DNA of 64,000 nt from the NCBI GenBank assembly GCA_964585925.1, contig CAZPFS010000004.1:1-64000 (forward strand), read 5' to 3'. Origin of the DNA: JAAZLS01 sp964585925 (lineage in GTDB: Bacteria > Bacillota > Dethiobacteria > DTU022). This document shows, piece after piece, positions 1 to 8,125 of this stretch. Within the stretch, counting starts at the first letter, position 1; each line of letters opens with the position of its first letter. Both the position numbers and the translations under genes were made by a program. The notes under the pieces were generated by a model, which was given only the letters and a program-made list of their open reading frames with translations, made no database searches and was not told the DNA's origin.

Positions 1-71
1 CCGTTGAGCCTATTTACGCACAAAACTTCCGATTGAACCCTTTAAGAACCGTCCCCGTGAGTTCTCGGGGG

Positions 72-989
72 TTAGCGGGCGCAGTCTGCGGCCTGGCCGG
101 TAAGGACCTCCAGAGCGTGGTCCAGGACCGGGGAAAGGACCTGGAAGCATTCCTGGACCGCCTTGGGGCTTCCGGGCAAATTGATGATCAGGGTCTGTCC
201 CCTTAGACCCGCCACTCCCCGGGAAAGCATGGCCTTGGGGGTGACCTTGGCGCTCTCCCGGCGCAGGGCTTCCGGGATGCCCGGCACCAGGCGGTCCACC
301 ACCTTCAGGGTGGCCTCCGGGGTGATGTCCCGGGGGGAAAGGCCGGTGCCTCCGGTGGTGAAAATGGCATCCATCCCCCGGCTGTCGGCCAGCTCGATCA
401 GGGAGGCCGCCAGCTGATCCGGCTCATCGGGAAGGACCCGTATTTCTTTGACATCTCCCCAAGGTTTCAGGATTTCGGCAATTAGCGGGCCGCTTTTGTC
501 TTCCCGTTCGCCCGCTGCGCCCTTGTCGCTGGCGGTGATCACCGCGAAGCTGTAGGAGGGGCGGGGGATCAGGCTGTTTCCAACGCTGACAGTTCCACTG
601 CGCATTACTTCCGCAAAAACGCTTTCCTGGCTCATCGCACAATTACCGGCCTGATCAGAAATATGGCCGGGGCGGTGATATTCTTTACCAATTCCGGTTA
701 TCCGCAACACTGCCTGTTTCCCCGCGGCTAAGCGGGTCCCTACCGGCAATGAAAGCAGATCAATTCCGGTAGTGATCAGGCTCCCGGCAAAATCGCCGGG
801 ATTAGCTTCCAACTCTCGGCCCTGTATTTTTTTTATGCTTTCCAGGGCCAGCAGGCTCAGCTGACGGTGGGCAAGGCCGGCGTGGTCGCCGCCTTCCAGC
901 CCCAGATCCTTGATCAGGTTAGCCTCATCCACATTTTTTTTGTGCAGTCCCTGGTGATCGCCGGTGCAGATCGCTATAATTTTACCCAT
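72..989 (-). CDS. MOSC domain - MogA/MoaB fusion, molybdenum cofactor biosynthesis protein
   Basis: A 305-residue, two-domain protein. Residues 1 to about 141 form a MOSC domain (sulfur-carrier fold of Moco sulfurases) with the candidate persulfide cysteine C117 in a GNCAM context. Residues about 147-300 form a MogA/MoaB molybdopterin adenylyltransferase domain with TTGGTGLSPRD at 211-221 and LPGSP at 271-275, the family's MPT/ATP-binding loops. MogA-type enzymes adenylylate molybdopterin before metal insertion by MoeA. The gene is the last of the minus-strand Moco operon, starting 3 bp after the mobB-moaC stop. The MOSC part may handle sulfur for the cofactor, but this is inference. The domain calls are secure. 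Whether the metal is Mo or W cannot be told from sequence. Confidence 0.9.
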   Translation of the reverse strand: MGKIIAICTGDHQGLHKKNVDEANLIKDLGLEGGDHAGLAHRQLSLLALESIKKIQGRELEANPGDFAGSLITTGIDLLSLPVGTRLAAGKQAVLRITGIGKEYHRPGHISDQAGNCAMSQESVFAEVMRSGTVSVGNSLIPRPSYSFAVITASDKGAAGEREDKSGPLIAEILKPWGDVKEIRVLPDEPDQLAASLIELADSRGMDAIFTTGGTGLSPRDITPEATLKVVDRLVPGIPEALRRESAKVTPKAMLSRGVAGLRGQTLIINLPGSPKAVQECFQVLSPVLDHALEVLTGQAADCAR

Positions 990-992
990 GCC

Positions 993-1979
993 CTATTCCG
1001 CCCGGCGAAAGTGGCCGGAACGGCCCCCCTTTTTCTCCATGAGTCGGATGTTTTGGATGATCATGCCCTTGTCTATGGCCTTGCACATGTCATAGATGGT
1101 CAAGGCAGCAGCGCTGACTCCACTCAGGGCCTCCATCTCCACCCCGGTCTGGCCGCTGATCTTCACCTCAACTCCGATTTCCACCAGGTTCTTCTCGGGC
1201 CGCAGGTTGAATTCTACCTCCACTCCCGAGATAAGCAGGGGATGGGTCATCGGGATTAGCCGGCTGGTTTCTTTTACCGCCATGATCGCCGCCACTTGAG
1301 CCACCCCCAATACATCTCCCTTGGCCAGATTGCCCTCCCGAATCTGCTCAAGCGTAGCGGGGGCCATCCGGATCTCCCCTTTGGCCCTGGCTACTCGCAC
1401 CGTTTCCGGTTTGGTCGAAACATCGACCATCCGCGGCCGGCCGGCGGGATCGAAATGGGTCAGGCTGTCGCTTTCTGCAGGTAAGGCTTGTTTTGAGCAG
1501 TGGCCGGCGATGAATTCAGCCAGCGCTTTGTGATCATTGAGGTCAAATTTGGGCACATCCACCTGCAGATCCGGCAGGTCGGTGGCTACTGCGATCAGAT
1601 TTTGGATAGAGATGGGCGCTTTCTGCAGCCCGGCCCTGACTATTTCAATTTTTTGATTGGCGGTTTGTTTGTCGCCTTCGATCAAAATCAGATCCAGATC
1701 ATTTAGCAGGGAACGTACCACTGACAGGCCGCTTTTGTCGGGGGCCGGTCCGGTTAAAAAATACCGATCCCGGGAAATCATCCCGGCCGCCTCCGCTCCG
1801 GCCTGACTAAAACGCCAGGTGTCTTTCCCGGGAAGATCCAGATTGTAGTGGTGAATGTTGCCTTTCAAAGCAGCTACCCTCAACCCTTTGGCCTTCAATT
1901 CCGGGATCAGGCCTTCGATCAGGGTGGTCTTTCCGCTGTTTGAACAGGAAGCAACTATATTGATCAGGACCGGCAGCAT
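993..1979 (-). CDS. MobB - MoaC fusion (Moco nucleotide-binding protein / cyclic pyranopterin monophosphate synthase)
   Basis: A 328-residue fusion. The N-terminal part (about 1-165) is a MobB-like P-loop GTPase with SCSNSGKTT at 11-19, the family associated with attaching GMP to Moco. The C-terminal part (about 174-328) is a complete MoaC: it opens with LTHFDPAGRPRMVDVS and carries TGVEMEAL and YDMCKAIDKGM, the latter holding the catalytic Asp/Lys region. MoaC converts the MoaA product to cyclic pyranopterin monophosphate. The gene lies between moaA (30 bp upstream) and the MOSC-Mog fusion (3 bp downstream). Stand-alone MoaC is about 160 residues, so this domain is full length. Fusions of Moco genes are known in clostridial lineages. 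No MobA partner is present in the window. Confidence 0.9.
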   Translation of the reverse strand: MLPVLINIVASCSNSGKTTLIEGLIPELKAKGLRVAALKGNIHHYNLDLPGKDTWRFSQAGAEAAGMISRDRYFLTGPAPDKSGLSVVRSLLNDLDLILIEGDKQTANQKIEIVRAGLQKAPISIQNLIAVATDLPDLQVDVPKFDLNDHKALAEFIAGHCSKQALPAESDSLTHFDPAGRPRMVDVSTKPETVRVARAKGEIRMAPATLEQIREGNLAKGDVLGVAQVAAIMAVKETSRLIPMTHPLLISGVEVEFNLRPEKNLVEIGVEVKISGQTGVEMEALSGVSAAALTIYDMCKAIDKGMIIQNIRLMEKKGGRSGHFRRAE

Positions 1980-2009
1980 GATCGGTCTCCTTTCCGTTAC
2001 TGCAGTTTT

Positions 2010-2999
2010 TTATCCCCCGGTTTTGGACATAGCCCGGCCAGCCCGGAAAGAATTCGGGTTGTATTCCCGGTTCATCTGGTGCCGTGCCGGTTTTTCTTGG
2101 ACCGCCTTCAGCAGTAATTTGGTCAGGGCCTCCGGATCATTTATGCAGGGACGCACCGGGTATTCATGGTTCCAGTACAAACAGGTCTTGATGTACCCCT
2201 CGGGGGTCAGGCGCAGACGGTTGCAGGAGTGGCAGTAATGCCTGCTTATGGGGTGAATCAAACCTATCGTGCCTATGCCTCCCGGAATGGCAAACCATTC
2301 CGCCGGTCCTGCTCCGGTCAGGGAAGGAGCGGGGGTCAGGGGGAGACCGGCTGCCCGGGCTGCCTCTTGAACAAAGCTCAGCGGTAAAAAATGCTGCCGG
2401 TAATACTGGTCATGATCGCCGATAGGCATATATTCAATAAAACGCAGGTGAACCGGTTTTTGCTGAACCATCTTTAAAAGGTCTACCACCTCATCATCAT
2501 TGAATCCCTTGATGAGGACGGTGTTTATCTTTACCGGATCAAGTCCCGATTTCAACGCAGCGTCAATACCCTCAAGGACCTGGCGCAGATCGCCTCTACG
2601 GGTAATTTCGCGATATTTTTCAGGCTTTAACGAGTCAAGGCTGATATTTACCCGTTTGAGTCCGGCAGATTTCAGGCCCGCGGCATGAGGAGCCAGCAGT
2701 ATTCCGTTGGTAGTCATGGAAATATCTTCAACCTCGGGAATTTTCGATATCTGCTCTATCAACCCGGACACCCCTTTGCGGGTCAGGGGTTCTCCTCCGG
2801 TAATCCGGATTCGCCGGATACCCAGGGGTACTGCTGCTGTTACCACTTTCATAATTTCCTCGTAAGATAGGATTGCCTCGTGAGGAATCTGGGTTATTCC
2901 CTGGGGGCCCATGCAGTAGACACAGCGCAAATTGCAGCGGTCGGTTACCGAAATACGCATGTAATCGTGAGTTCTCCCATACGAATCGATCAGTTTCAC
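2010..2999 (-). CDS. moaA: GTP 3',8-cyclase MoaA, radical SAM enzyme of Moco synthesis
   Basis: This 329-residue protein catalyses the first committed step of molybdopterin synthesis, converting GTP to 3',8-cyclo-7,8-dihydro-GTP. The radical-SAM cluster motif CNLRCVYC gives C22, C26 and C29, followed by TGGEP at 68-72. A second 4Fe-4S cluster, diagnostic of MoaA, is formed by C256, C259 and C273 (CHSC...C). The protein ends in the Gly-Gly that MoaA needs for catalysis (residues 328-329). Length matches the family (about 320-340). It is the third gene of the operon, after the MoeA-PBP fusion (63 bp gap) and before mobB-moaC (30 bp gap). Nothing appears damaged. Confidence 0.97.
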   Translation of the reverse strand: MKLIDSYGRTHDYMRISVTDRCNLRCVYCMGPQGITQIPHEAILSYEEIMKVVTAAVPLGIRRIRITGGEPLTRKGVSGLIEQISKIPEVEDISMTTNGILLAPHAAGLKSAGLKRVNISLDSLKPEKYREITRRGDLRQVLEGIDAALKSGLDPVKINTVLIKGFNDDEVVDLLKMVQQKPVHLRFIEYMPIGDHDQYYRQHFLPLSFVQEAARAAGLPLTPAPSLTGAGPAEWFAIPGGIGTIGLIHPISRHYCHSCNRLRLTPEGYIKTCLYWNHEYPVRPCINDPEALTKLLLKAVQEKPARHQMNREYNPNSFRAGRAMSKTGG

Positions 3000-3062
3000 C
3001 TTATATCTTCCCCTCTTGTTATTCCGGTCCTGTCAAATGATCTGTCTTTCATCTTTGCCGGG

Positions 3063-4964
3063 TTAAGGTTTAAATACCCGGCCGGCTTCTCTCATACTGT
3101 AGCCGCCCAGTTTTTCCACCTCACTTTGAAAAGATGGGTCGGTGATGGTTTCCAGAAGCAATTGTCCGGCGGATGAACGATAAAAATTTTCAGTCATTAG
3201 CAGATCATAGCGTTCTTCGGCCACGGGTATAAAGTGAAGTCCAAAGGAACGGGCGGCGGAAAGTATCCCCAATCCCACCCGGGCTGTACCGGCAGACACC
3301 GCGGCCGCCACATTCAGGTGGGTGTGCTCCTCTCGCTGATAACCGGAAATCCGGGAGGCTGCCAGTTCATGTTTGGCCAGAAGATAATCAAATAAAAGTC
3401 GGGTTCCCGCTCCCTTTTGCCGATTTATAAAATCCAGTTTCTTGTCAGCGAGGTCGGTCACTGTTTCCACCCGGTCGGGGTTGCCGGGAGGAACTATCCA
3501 ACCCTGCTGCCGGTAGACCAGGTTTACCAGCAGTACTGGTTTGCCGGGAAGCAACTGCCGCACATAGGGGAGGTTGAAATCCCCCGAGTCGGGATCAAAC
3601 AGGTGAACCCCGGCAATGTGGGCCTGATCGCTGTTTATGGCGGTTATTCCGCCCATGCTTCCCAGGTGGGTCGAGGTAAGATTGATGCCCGGGTCCCGCT
3701 GCTTAAGGGCGGTAGCCAGCAGGTTCAAAGTCAAATCGTGGCTCCCGGCGGCCAGCAGGTTCAGGCGCAGTTCCGCCGGAGCGCGATAGAGCTCGATCTC
3801 CACGGTTTCGCCCTGTTCATAGCCTGCGCTCTCCGCGGGAATTATTAACAGCCCGTCAGCCTGCACCAGGGACATGGTTACTCCGGCGCCTCGGGGGAGG
3901 GAGTTGGCGATAAAGCGGCCGTTCACAAAACCAACGGTCAGCCTGACATGATCTTCTATTCCGATCTCTGATGTAATCCGCCTTCCCAGGGTCACCGGCA
4001 GCCGCTCTCGTTCGGGATTGGCCTGTCCGTAATAACGATACAAAATGGGGCGCACAAACCACTCCAGGCTCAAATATGCCGACACGGGGTAACCCGGCAG
4101 GCCTATTACCGGGATGCCGTTTACACCGCCCAAAACAGTCGGCTTTCCGGGGCGGGTGGCCACTCCGTGCAGGAATACCTCGCCCAGTTTTTCAATGGTC
4201 ATAGCCGTGAAATCTTTCCGGCCGGCCGAAGAGCCGGCGATAATTATAACCAGGTTCCCTTCCCGAGTAGCTTTGATCAGTGACTGCTCGATCTGTTCCC
4301 GGTCATCGGGGACGATGGGCCAAATGACCGGGTCGGCTCCCCACTCCCTGAGATAAGCCGATACGGCGGTGCTGTTGAAGTCGGTGATTTGGCCCCTGGC
4401 CGGCGGTTTCCCCGGGGGAACAATTTCGGAACCGGTGGGAATGATTATCACCCGGGGCGGAACCAAAACCGGCAGGCGGGTAATTCCCCCTGCCAACAGC
4501 ACTCCCAGATCCTGGGGCCTCAACCGGTGATATCCGGCAACGATCAGATCCCCCTCCACTACGTCTTCCCCGACCGGCCTGATATTCTGCCAGGGGGTGG
4601 CCGGGGCCATGATCTCCATCACCCCGTCAGGACGGGGTTGAGTATCTTCGATGATGATCACCGCATCAAACCCCTCCGGCATGGGGTGGCCGGTATTGAC
4701 CGGAAGGTAATCGGATCCCGGCCTGAGCAGCAAAGGTGTTTGATCGGATGCGCTGAATGTGTTTTCAGCGCGGACAGCAATGCCATCCATGGCGGAAGCG
4801 TGATATCCGGGCATAGAGGCGCAGGCAAATACCGGGGCGGCAGTCACCATTCCCAGGGCATTTTCCACGGGGACAGTGATTTCCTGGCGGGGGATCTCCG
4901 CCTGGGACAACAGAGTGGCTATGGCTTCTTTTCGGGGTTTGGCATCCAGATATATTTTTGCCAT
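3063..4964 (-). CDS. MoeA with C-terminal periplasmic-binding-protein-like domain
   Basis: A 633-residue protein. Residues 1 to about 400 are a molybdopterin molybdotransferase (MoeA): PGYHASAMDG near the N-terminus, the PTGSEIV and GLPGYPVS motifs, and a C-terminal beta-barrel. Residues about 410-633 resemble the PBP-like domain often fused to MoeA or to ModE-type HTH domains, probably an oxyanion- or pterin-sensing module (inference). I chose the ATG at 4964 because GGAGG sits 6 bases upstream; a TTG at 4991 would add nine residues without a binding site. It follows a second, single-domain moeA by 70 bp. Paralogous MoeA pairs are often interpreted as Mo- versus W-specific enzymes. That reading fits the tungsto-enzyme-type AOR in this window but is not proven. 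Confidence 0.9.
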   Translation of the reverse strand: MAKIYLDAKPRKEAIATLLSQAEIPRQEITVPVENALGMVTAAPVFACASMPGYHASAMDGIAVRAENTFSASDQTPLLLRPGSDYLPVNTGHPMPEGFDAVIIIEDTQPRPDGVMEIMAPATPWQNIRPVGEDVVEGDLIVAGYHRLRPQDLGVLLAGGITRLPVLVPPRVIIIPTGSEIVPPGKPPARGQITDFNSTAVSAYLREWGADPVIWPIVPDDREQIEQSLIKATREGNLVIIIAGSSAGRKDFTAMTIEKLGEVFLHGVATRPGKPTVLGGVNGIPVIGLPGYPVSAYLSLEWFVRPILYRYYGQANPERERLPVTLGRRITSEIGIEDHVRLTVGFVNGRFIANSLPRGAGVTMSLVQADGLLIIPAESAGYEQGETVEIELYRAPAELRLNLLAAGSHDLTLNLLATALKQRDPGINLTSTHLGSMGGITAINSDQAHIAGVHLFDPDSGDFNLPYVRQLLPGKPVLLVNLVYRQQGWIVPPGNPDRVETVTDLADKKLDFINRQKGAGTRLLFDYLLAKHELAASRISGYQREEHTHLNVAAAVSAGTARVGLGILSAARSFGLHFIPVAEERYDLLMTENFYRSSAGQLLLETITDPSFQSEVEKLGGYSMREAGRVFKP

Positions 4965-5034
4965 GACAGACCTCCGGTTATTGTTTGGCAAAGGTGTTTC
5001 CTATTGTACCATCGCACTTTCTATTCACCGGCAC

Positions 5035-6267
5035 TCATTCACTATCCCACAGGGTTACCTCCACCGGGTCCCCTTCCAAAAGCCCCTCTTTATCGGCGGG
5101 AATGACGATTATCCCATCCGCTTCCGACAGGGTTCTGAGCATGCCGGAGCGGCCAAATATCGGAGAAGCCGCCACCTCGCCGCCGGCCGGAGCAAGTTTG
5201 ACCCGGATGTATTCCACCCGTCCGATCCGGGAAGAAACATTACGGTTCAGAACGGCCTTTACCGATGGACTGAGTGGAGGTATTGTCCGACCGCTCAAAT
5301 GCCTGAGTATCTCTTTGCCGAACAGGAAAAATATTATAAGTGCAGAGACCGGATGACCGGGGAGCCCCAGCACCGGCTTGCCGCAGCAGCCGGCCAGCAA
5401 AGTCGGTTTGCCCGGCTGAATTGCAATTCCTTCTACAAGCAGGCCGGGGGGGCCCATTTCCTGCAGAGCATGGGCGGTATGGTCCCGGGTGCCCACCGAG
5501 CTGCCTCCGGAAAGAACCAGAAAATCCACCTCTTCCAGGAAGGATCGGCATTGTTTCAGCAGGCCGGGTAGAGAATCGGGGATGATTGGCCCCACCCTGA
5601 CCTCGGCTCCGGTCTGTCTGCCCAAAAGGGAAAGGGCCACCGCATTACAATCCCGGATTTGCCCCGGCAGAAGATCAGCGGTATGATAGGGGACCAGCTC
5701 GTCGCCCGAGGACAGTATTCCCATTACGGGTCGTCGGTGAACTGCTATCTCGGTGATACCCAGGGAGGCCAGCAAGCCCAACTCGGGAGCGCGCAGCCGG
5801 CGGCCTTTCTGAAGTACCTGTTCCCCGGCAGTCAAATCCTCTCCCCGGTGGATGACATTTCCCCCGGGGGCCACCTGGCGGTAGCAATTGACAATGTTCC
5901 CCAGGGACTCAGTATCTTCTACCATAACCACCGCATCACAGCCGTCGGGGAGCATCCCTCCGGTATGGATATGGCAACACTGGCCCGGTTTGGTGGCGGG
6001 GGCCGCATGCCCCATGGCGACTTCTCCGGCGCAATTCAGGATAGCCGGCAGACCTTCCTGCGCTCCAAATGTATCCCGGGCCATAACTGCATATCCATCC
6101 ACGGTGGAACGATTAAACCCCGGAACATCTTCTCTGGAGAGAATATCTTTTCCCAGAATCCTGCCCCCGGCCTCATTCAGGGAAACGTTTTCCAGGGGGA
6201 GCGGCGAAAACGTTTCTTTTATGATCTGCAGCACATCTTTTGGATCGGTTACCTTCAATAGTTTCAC
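5035..6267 (-). CDS. moeA: Molybdopterin molybdotransferase MoeA
   Basis: A 410-residue MoeA, the enzyme that inserts molybdate (or tungstate) into adenylylated molybdopterin. It shows the FNRSTVDGYA segment, LSSGDELV, SGGSSVGTRD and GLPGHPVS motifs and the C-terminal barrel, at the usual length of about 400. I take GTG at 6267 as the start (VKLLKVTDP...). The open frame runs another 50 codons upstream to 6417, but that stretch lies inside the structured leader RNA and does not look like protein. The GTG has only a weak AGG ten bases upstream; a better AGGAGG lies 27 bases upstream inside the leader hairpin. First gene of the operon, so control of its leader controls the whole pathway. Confidence 0.93.
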   Translation of the reverse strand: MKLLKVTDPKDVLQIIKETFSPLPLENVSLNEAGGRILGKDILSREDVPGFNRSTVDGYAVMARDTFGAQEGLPAILNCAGEVAMGHAAPATKPGQCCHIHTGGMLPDGCDAVVMVEDTESLGNIVNCYRQVAPGGNVIHRGEDLTAGEQVLQKGRRLRAPELGLLASLGITEIAVHRRPVMGILSSGDELVPYHTADLLPGQIRDCNAVALSLLGRQTGAEVRVGPIIPDSLPGLLKQCRSFLEEVDFLVLSGGSSVGTRDHTAHALQEMGPPGLLVEGIAIQPGKPTLLAGCCGKPVLGLPGHPVSALIIFFLFGKEILRHLSGRTIPPLSPSVKAVLNRNVSSRIGRVEYIRVKLAPAGGEVAASPIFGRSGMLRTLSEADGIIVIPADKEGLLEGDPVEVTLWDSE

Positions 6268-6282
6268 CGGCAATTTGCCTGT

Positions 6283-6320
6283 AAAAAAGCCGCGCCTCCT
6301 GTAACCGGAAAAACGCGGGC
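6283..6320 (-). terminator. Hairpin plus T-run in the moeA leader, likely expression platform
   Basis: Read on the minus strand, GCCCGCG (6320-6314) pairs with CGCGGC (6294-6289) with one bulged C and is followed directly by six Ts (6288-6283). This is the form of an intrinsic terminator, placed between the candidate Moco aptamer and the moeA start. The AGGAGG at 6300-6295 is buried in the loop side of the hairpin, so the same fold could also control translation. Confidence 0.55.
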
Positions 6321-6321
6321 T

Positions 6322-6430
6322 TATCGGCGTTCTCCTTTCCAAACGCGGGAGGCAGGGGGATTTCCCCCCCGGCCCAGACCTTGACCCGTAGCCGGAAATG
6401 GCGGCGGTAGGCATCAAGGTTCGGAGCGTT
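6322..6430 (-). promoter_or_regulatory. Candidate molybdenum/tungsten cofactor riboswitch (Moco RNA motif)
   Basis: The roughly 165-nt leader of the Moco operon is highly structured. On the minus strand ACCTTGA (6420-6414) pairs perfectly with TCAAGGT (6384-6378), a GGGGG-GAAAT-CCCCC-type hairpin follows, and CTCC (about 6426-6423) can close with GGAG (6335-6332). Segments such as GCCTCCCGCG and GGAAAGGAGAACGCC resemble, from memory, conserved parts of the Moco RNA motif found upstream of moa genes. A terminator-like hairpin follows at 6283-6320. Position, structure and regulated pathway all fit; the family assignment needs a covariance-model match. Confidence 0.62.
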
Positions 6431-6448
6431 ACATAATTACCTTGATCT

Positions 6449-6476
6449 ATTGTATCATTTTTGCCCGAACTTTCAA
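6449..6476 (-). promoter_or_regulatory. Sigma-70-type promoter of the Moco operon
   Basis: On the minus strand there is TTGAAA (6476-6471), a 16-bp spacer and TACAAT (6454-6449). Transcription would begin near 6442 and run straight into the candidate riboswitch. Confidence 0.65.
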
Positions 6477-6506
6477 CAGTCTAATGCTGCGGTTTCTGTT
6501 GGTTTA

Positions 6507-6535
6507 TTGTTGGTGCTGCCGGTTTTTGGTATACT
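6507..6535 (+). promoter_or_regulatory. Promoter of the AmmeMemoRadiSam genes
   Basis: TTGTTG (6507-6512), a 17-bp spacer and TATACT (6530-6535), about 80 bp before the GTG start at 6616. It is divergent from the Moco operon promoter 31 bp away. Confidence 0.55.
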
Positions 6536-6615
6536 AATATTGCTGCCATAACATTGGAAATTGAATATCGGTATCTCCGTCTCTTTTACTTTATTCTATA
6601 CAGGAGGGATTTACG

Positions 6616-8031
6616 GTGTTGAAAATCATCGGTATTTCTCCCCATCCCCCCCTGATCATCCCGGAGGTGGGTCGGGGGGATCTCTCCCGGGTGGCCTCTA
6701 CGGTGGAGGGATTTAAAAGCCTGGCCGGACAGATAGTCGAACTTGCCCCGAAGCGCCTGATAATCATCACCCCTCACGGACCGGTTTTGCGGGAGGGAAT
6801 AGCCGTGTTGGCGGGAAAAGAGTTGACCGGTGATTTCGGCCGATTTGGAGCATCGGAAGCCAAGGTTAGTTTTTCTGTTGACCGACAACTGTTGTCGCTG
6901 CTGGAACAGGAAACGGAGGGAGAGCCGGTGCGCCCGGTACGACTGCAATCGGACGGCTCCGGCGGCTTCCACCGGGGGCTGGATCATGGTGCGGCGGTGC
7001 CGTTATATTATCTGCAACAGGCGGGGCTGTCTGTCCCCGGATTACACATATCTATCAGCTTTTTTCCCTACCGGGCCCTATACCGGTTCGGTCAAAGTTT
7101 AAGGCGGGTGATTGAGCGAAGCAGCCTGCTGACGGCAGTTATCGCCAGCGCGGATTTATCTCACCGCCTGATCCGGGGTGCCCCGGCCGGGTTCAGCCCT
7201 CGGGGGGCTGAATTTGACCGGCTGTTGATCGAGCTTTTACGGGAGCGGCGGGTAGAAGATATTTTAAATATCGATCCGGTCCTAGTAGAGCAGGCCGGTG
7301 AGTGCGGCCTGCGCCCAATTATCATTGCTTTGGGCATCCTCGACGGGGAGGGGTTTGATCCGGAAATTATTTCTTATGAGGGGCCCTTCGGAGTGGGATA
7401 CCTGGTGGCGGCGCTGCATCCTCGCCGGGAAGGCGAAGGTGTAGAGGAGGAGAATGTACCGGCCGGCCAATTTCGAGATCCGGCGGAGCCTCCCCGAAAA
7501 AACCCCGATAAGCCGGAGGAAACTGAAATTACCCCACCCGTGCTGGCCCGGCAGGCGCTGGACCATTATCTGCGCCACGGCAGGCCCCTGATTCTTCCCA
7601 AGGGGCTGCCACCGGTATTTCAGCAGAAGGCGGGAGCCTTTGTAACCTTAAAAAGGGGTCATGATTTGCGGGGATGTATCGGCACCATCGAGCCGGTAAA
7701 ACCAAGCCTGGCTGAGGAAATTGCGGCCAATGCGGTCAGTGCCGCTCTCAGGGATCCCCGGTTTGAGCCGGTCCGGTTGACGGATCTGGATGACCTGACC
7801 ATCTCCGTGGATGTGCTCACTCCCCTGGAAAAAGTGGAAAATGCAGGGGAACTGGATCCCAAAAAATTCGGAGTGGTGGTAAAAAGCGGATTCAGAAGCG
7901 GCGTACTCCTGCCGGATCTGGAAGGGGTGGACACGGTGGAGGATCAACTATCCATCGCCCGCCGCAAAGCCGGTATCTCCCCCGGTCAACGGGTTGATCT
8001 CTTTCGGTTCCGGGTGATCCGCTATTCGTAA
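6616..8031 (+). CDS. AmmeMemoRadiSam system fusion protein (Memo/LigB-like plus AMMECR1)
   Basis: A 471-residue, two-domain protein of a widespread but biochemically unassigned system. Residues 1 to about 270 form a class III extradiol dioxygenase-like (LigB/Memo) domain: SPHPPLIIPEVG near the start, ITPHGP, LDHGAAVPLYYL and ASADLSHRL, which hold the histidines and acids that would bind metal. After a charged, proline-rich linker (about 275-305), residues about 308-471 form an AMMECR1 domain with the hallmark LRGCIGT. The start is GTG with AGGAGG seven bases upstream. The radical SAM partner is next (94 bp). In many genomes the A and B parts are separate genes; here they are one chain. No reaction is established, so none is claimed. 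Confidence 0.9.
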   Translation: MLKIIGISPHPPLIIPEVGRGDLSRVASTVEGFKSLAGQIVELAPKRLIIITPHGPVLREGIAVLAGKELTGDFGRFGASEAKVSFSVDRQLLSLLEQETEGEPVRPVRLQSDGSGGFHRGLDHGAAVPLYYLQQAGLSVPGLHISISFFPYRALYRFGQSLRRVIERSSLLTAVIASADLSHRLIRGAPAGFSPRGAEFDRLLIELLRERRVEDILNIDPVLVEQAGECGLRPIIIALGILDGEGFDPEIISYEGPFGVGYLVAALHPRREGEGVEEENVPAGQFRDPAEPPRKNPDKPEETEITPPVLARQALDHYLRHGRPLILPKGLPPVFQQKAGAFVTLKRGHDLRGCIGTIEPVKPSLAEEIAANAVSAALRDPRFEPVRLTDLDDLTISVDVLTPLEKVENAGELDPKKFGVVVKSGFRSGVLLPDLEGVDTVEDQLSIARRKAGISPGQRVDLFRFRVIRYS

Positions 8032-8125
8032 AGGCGAGGTACGCATTGCCCTTCGGAAGATGATCGGTCAAGCCCGGGACCTTAAGGATATAATTTGATC
8101 CCGAACCACATTGAGGGAGGCCTAA

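Noticed and set aside
1..71. CCCCG/CGGGG hairpin downstream of the MOSC-Mog gene as operon terminator
   Set aside because: Only five pairs and no T-run on the minus strand; too weak to call.
6268..6417. 50-residue N-terminal extension of MoeA
   Set aside because: It is encoded by the structured leader RNA, is Gly/Arg/Pro-rich, and has no MoeA similarity.
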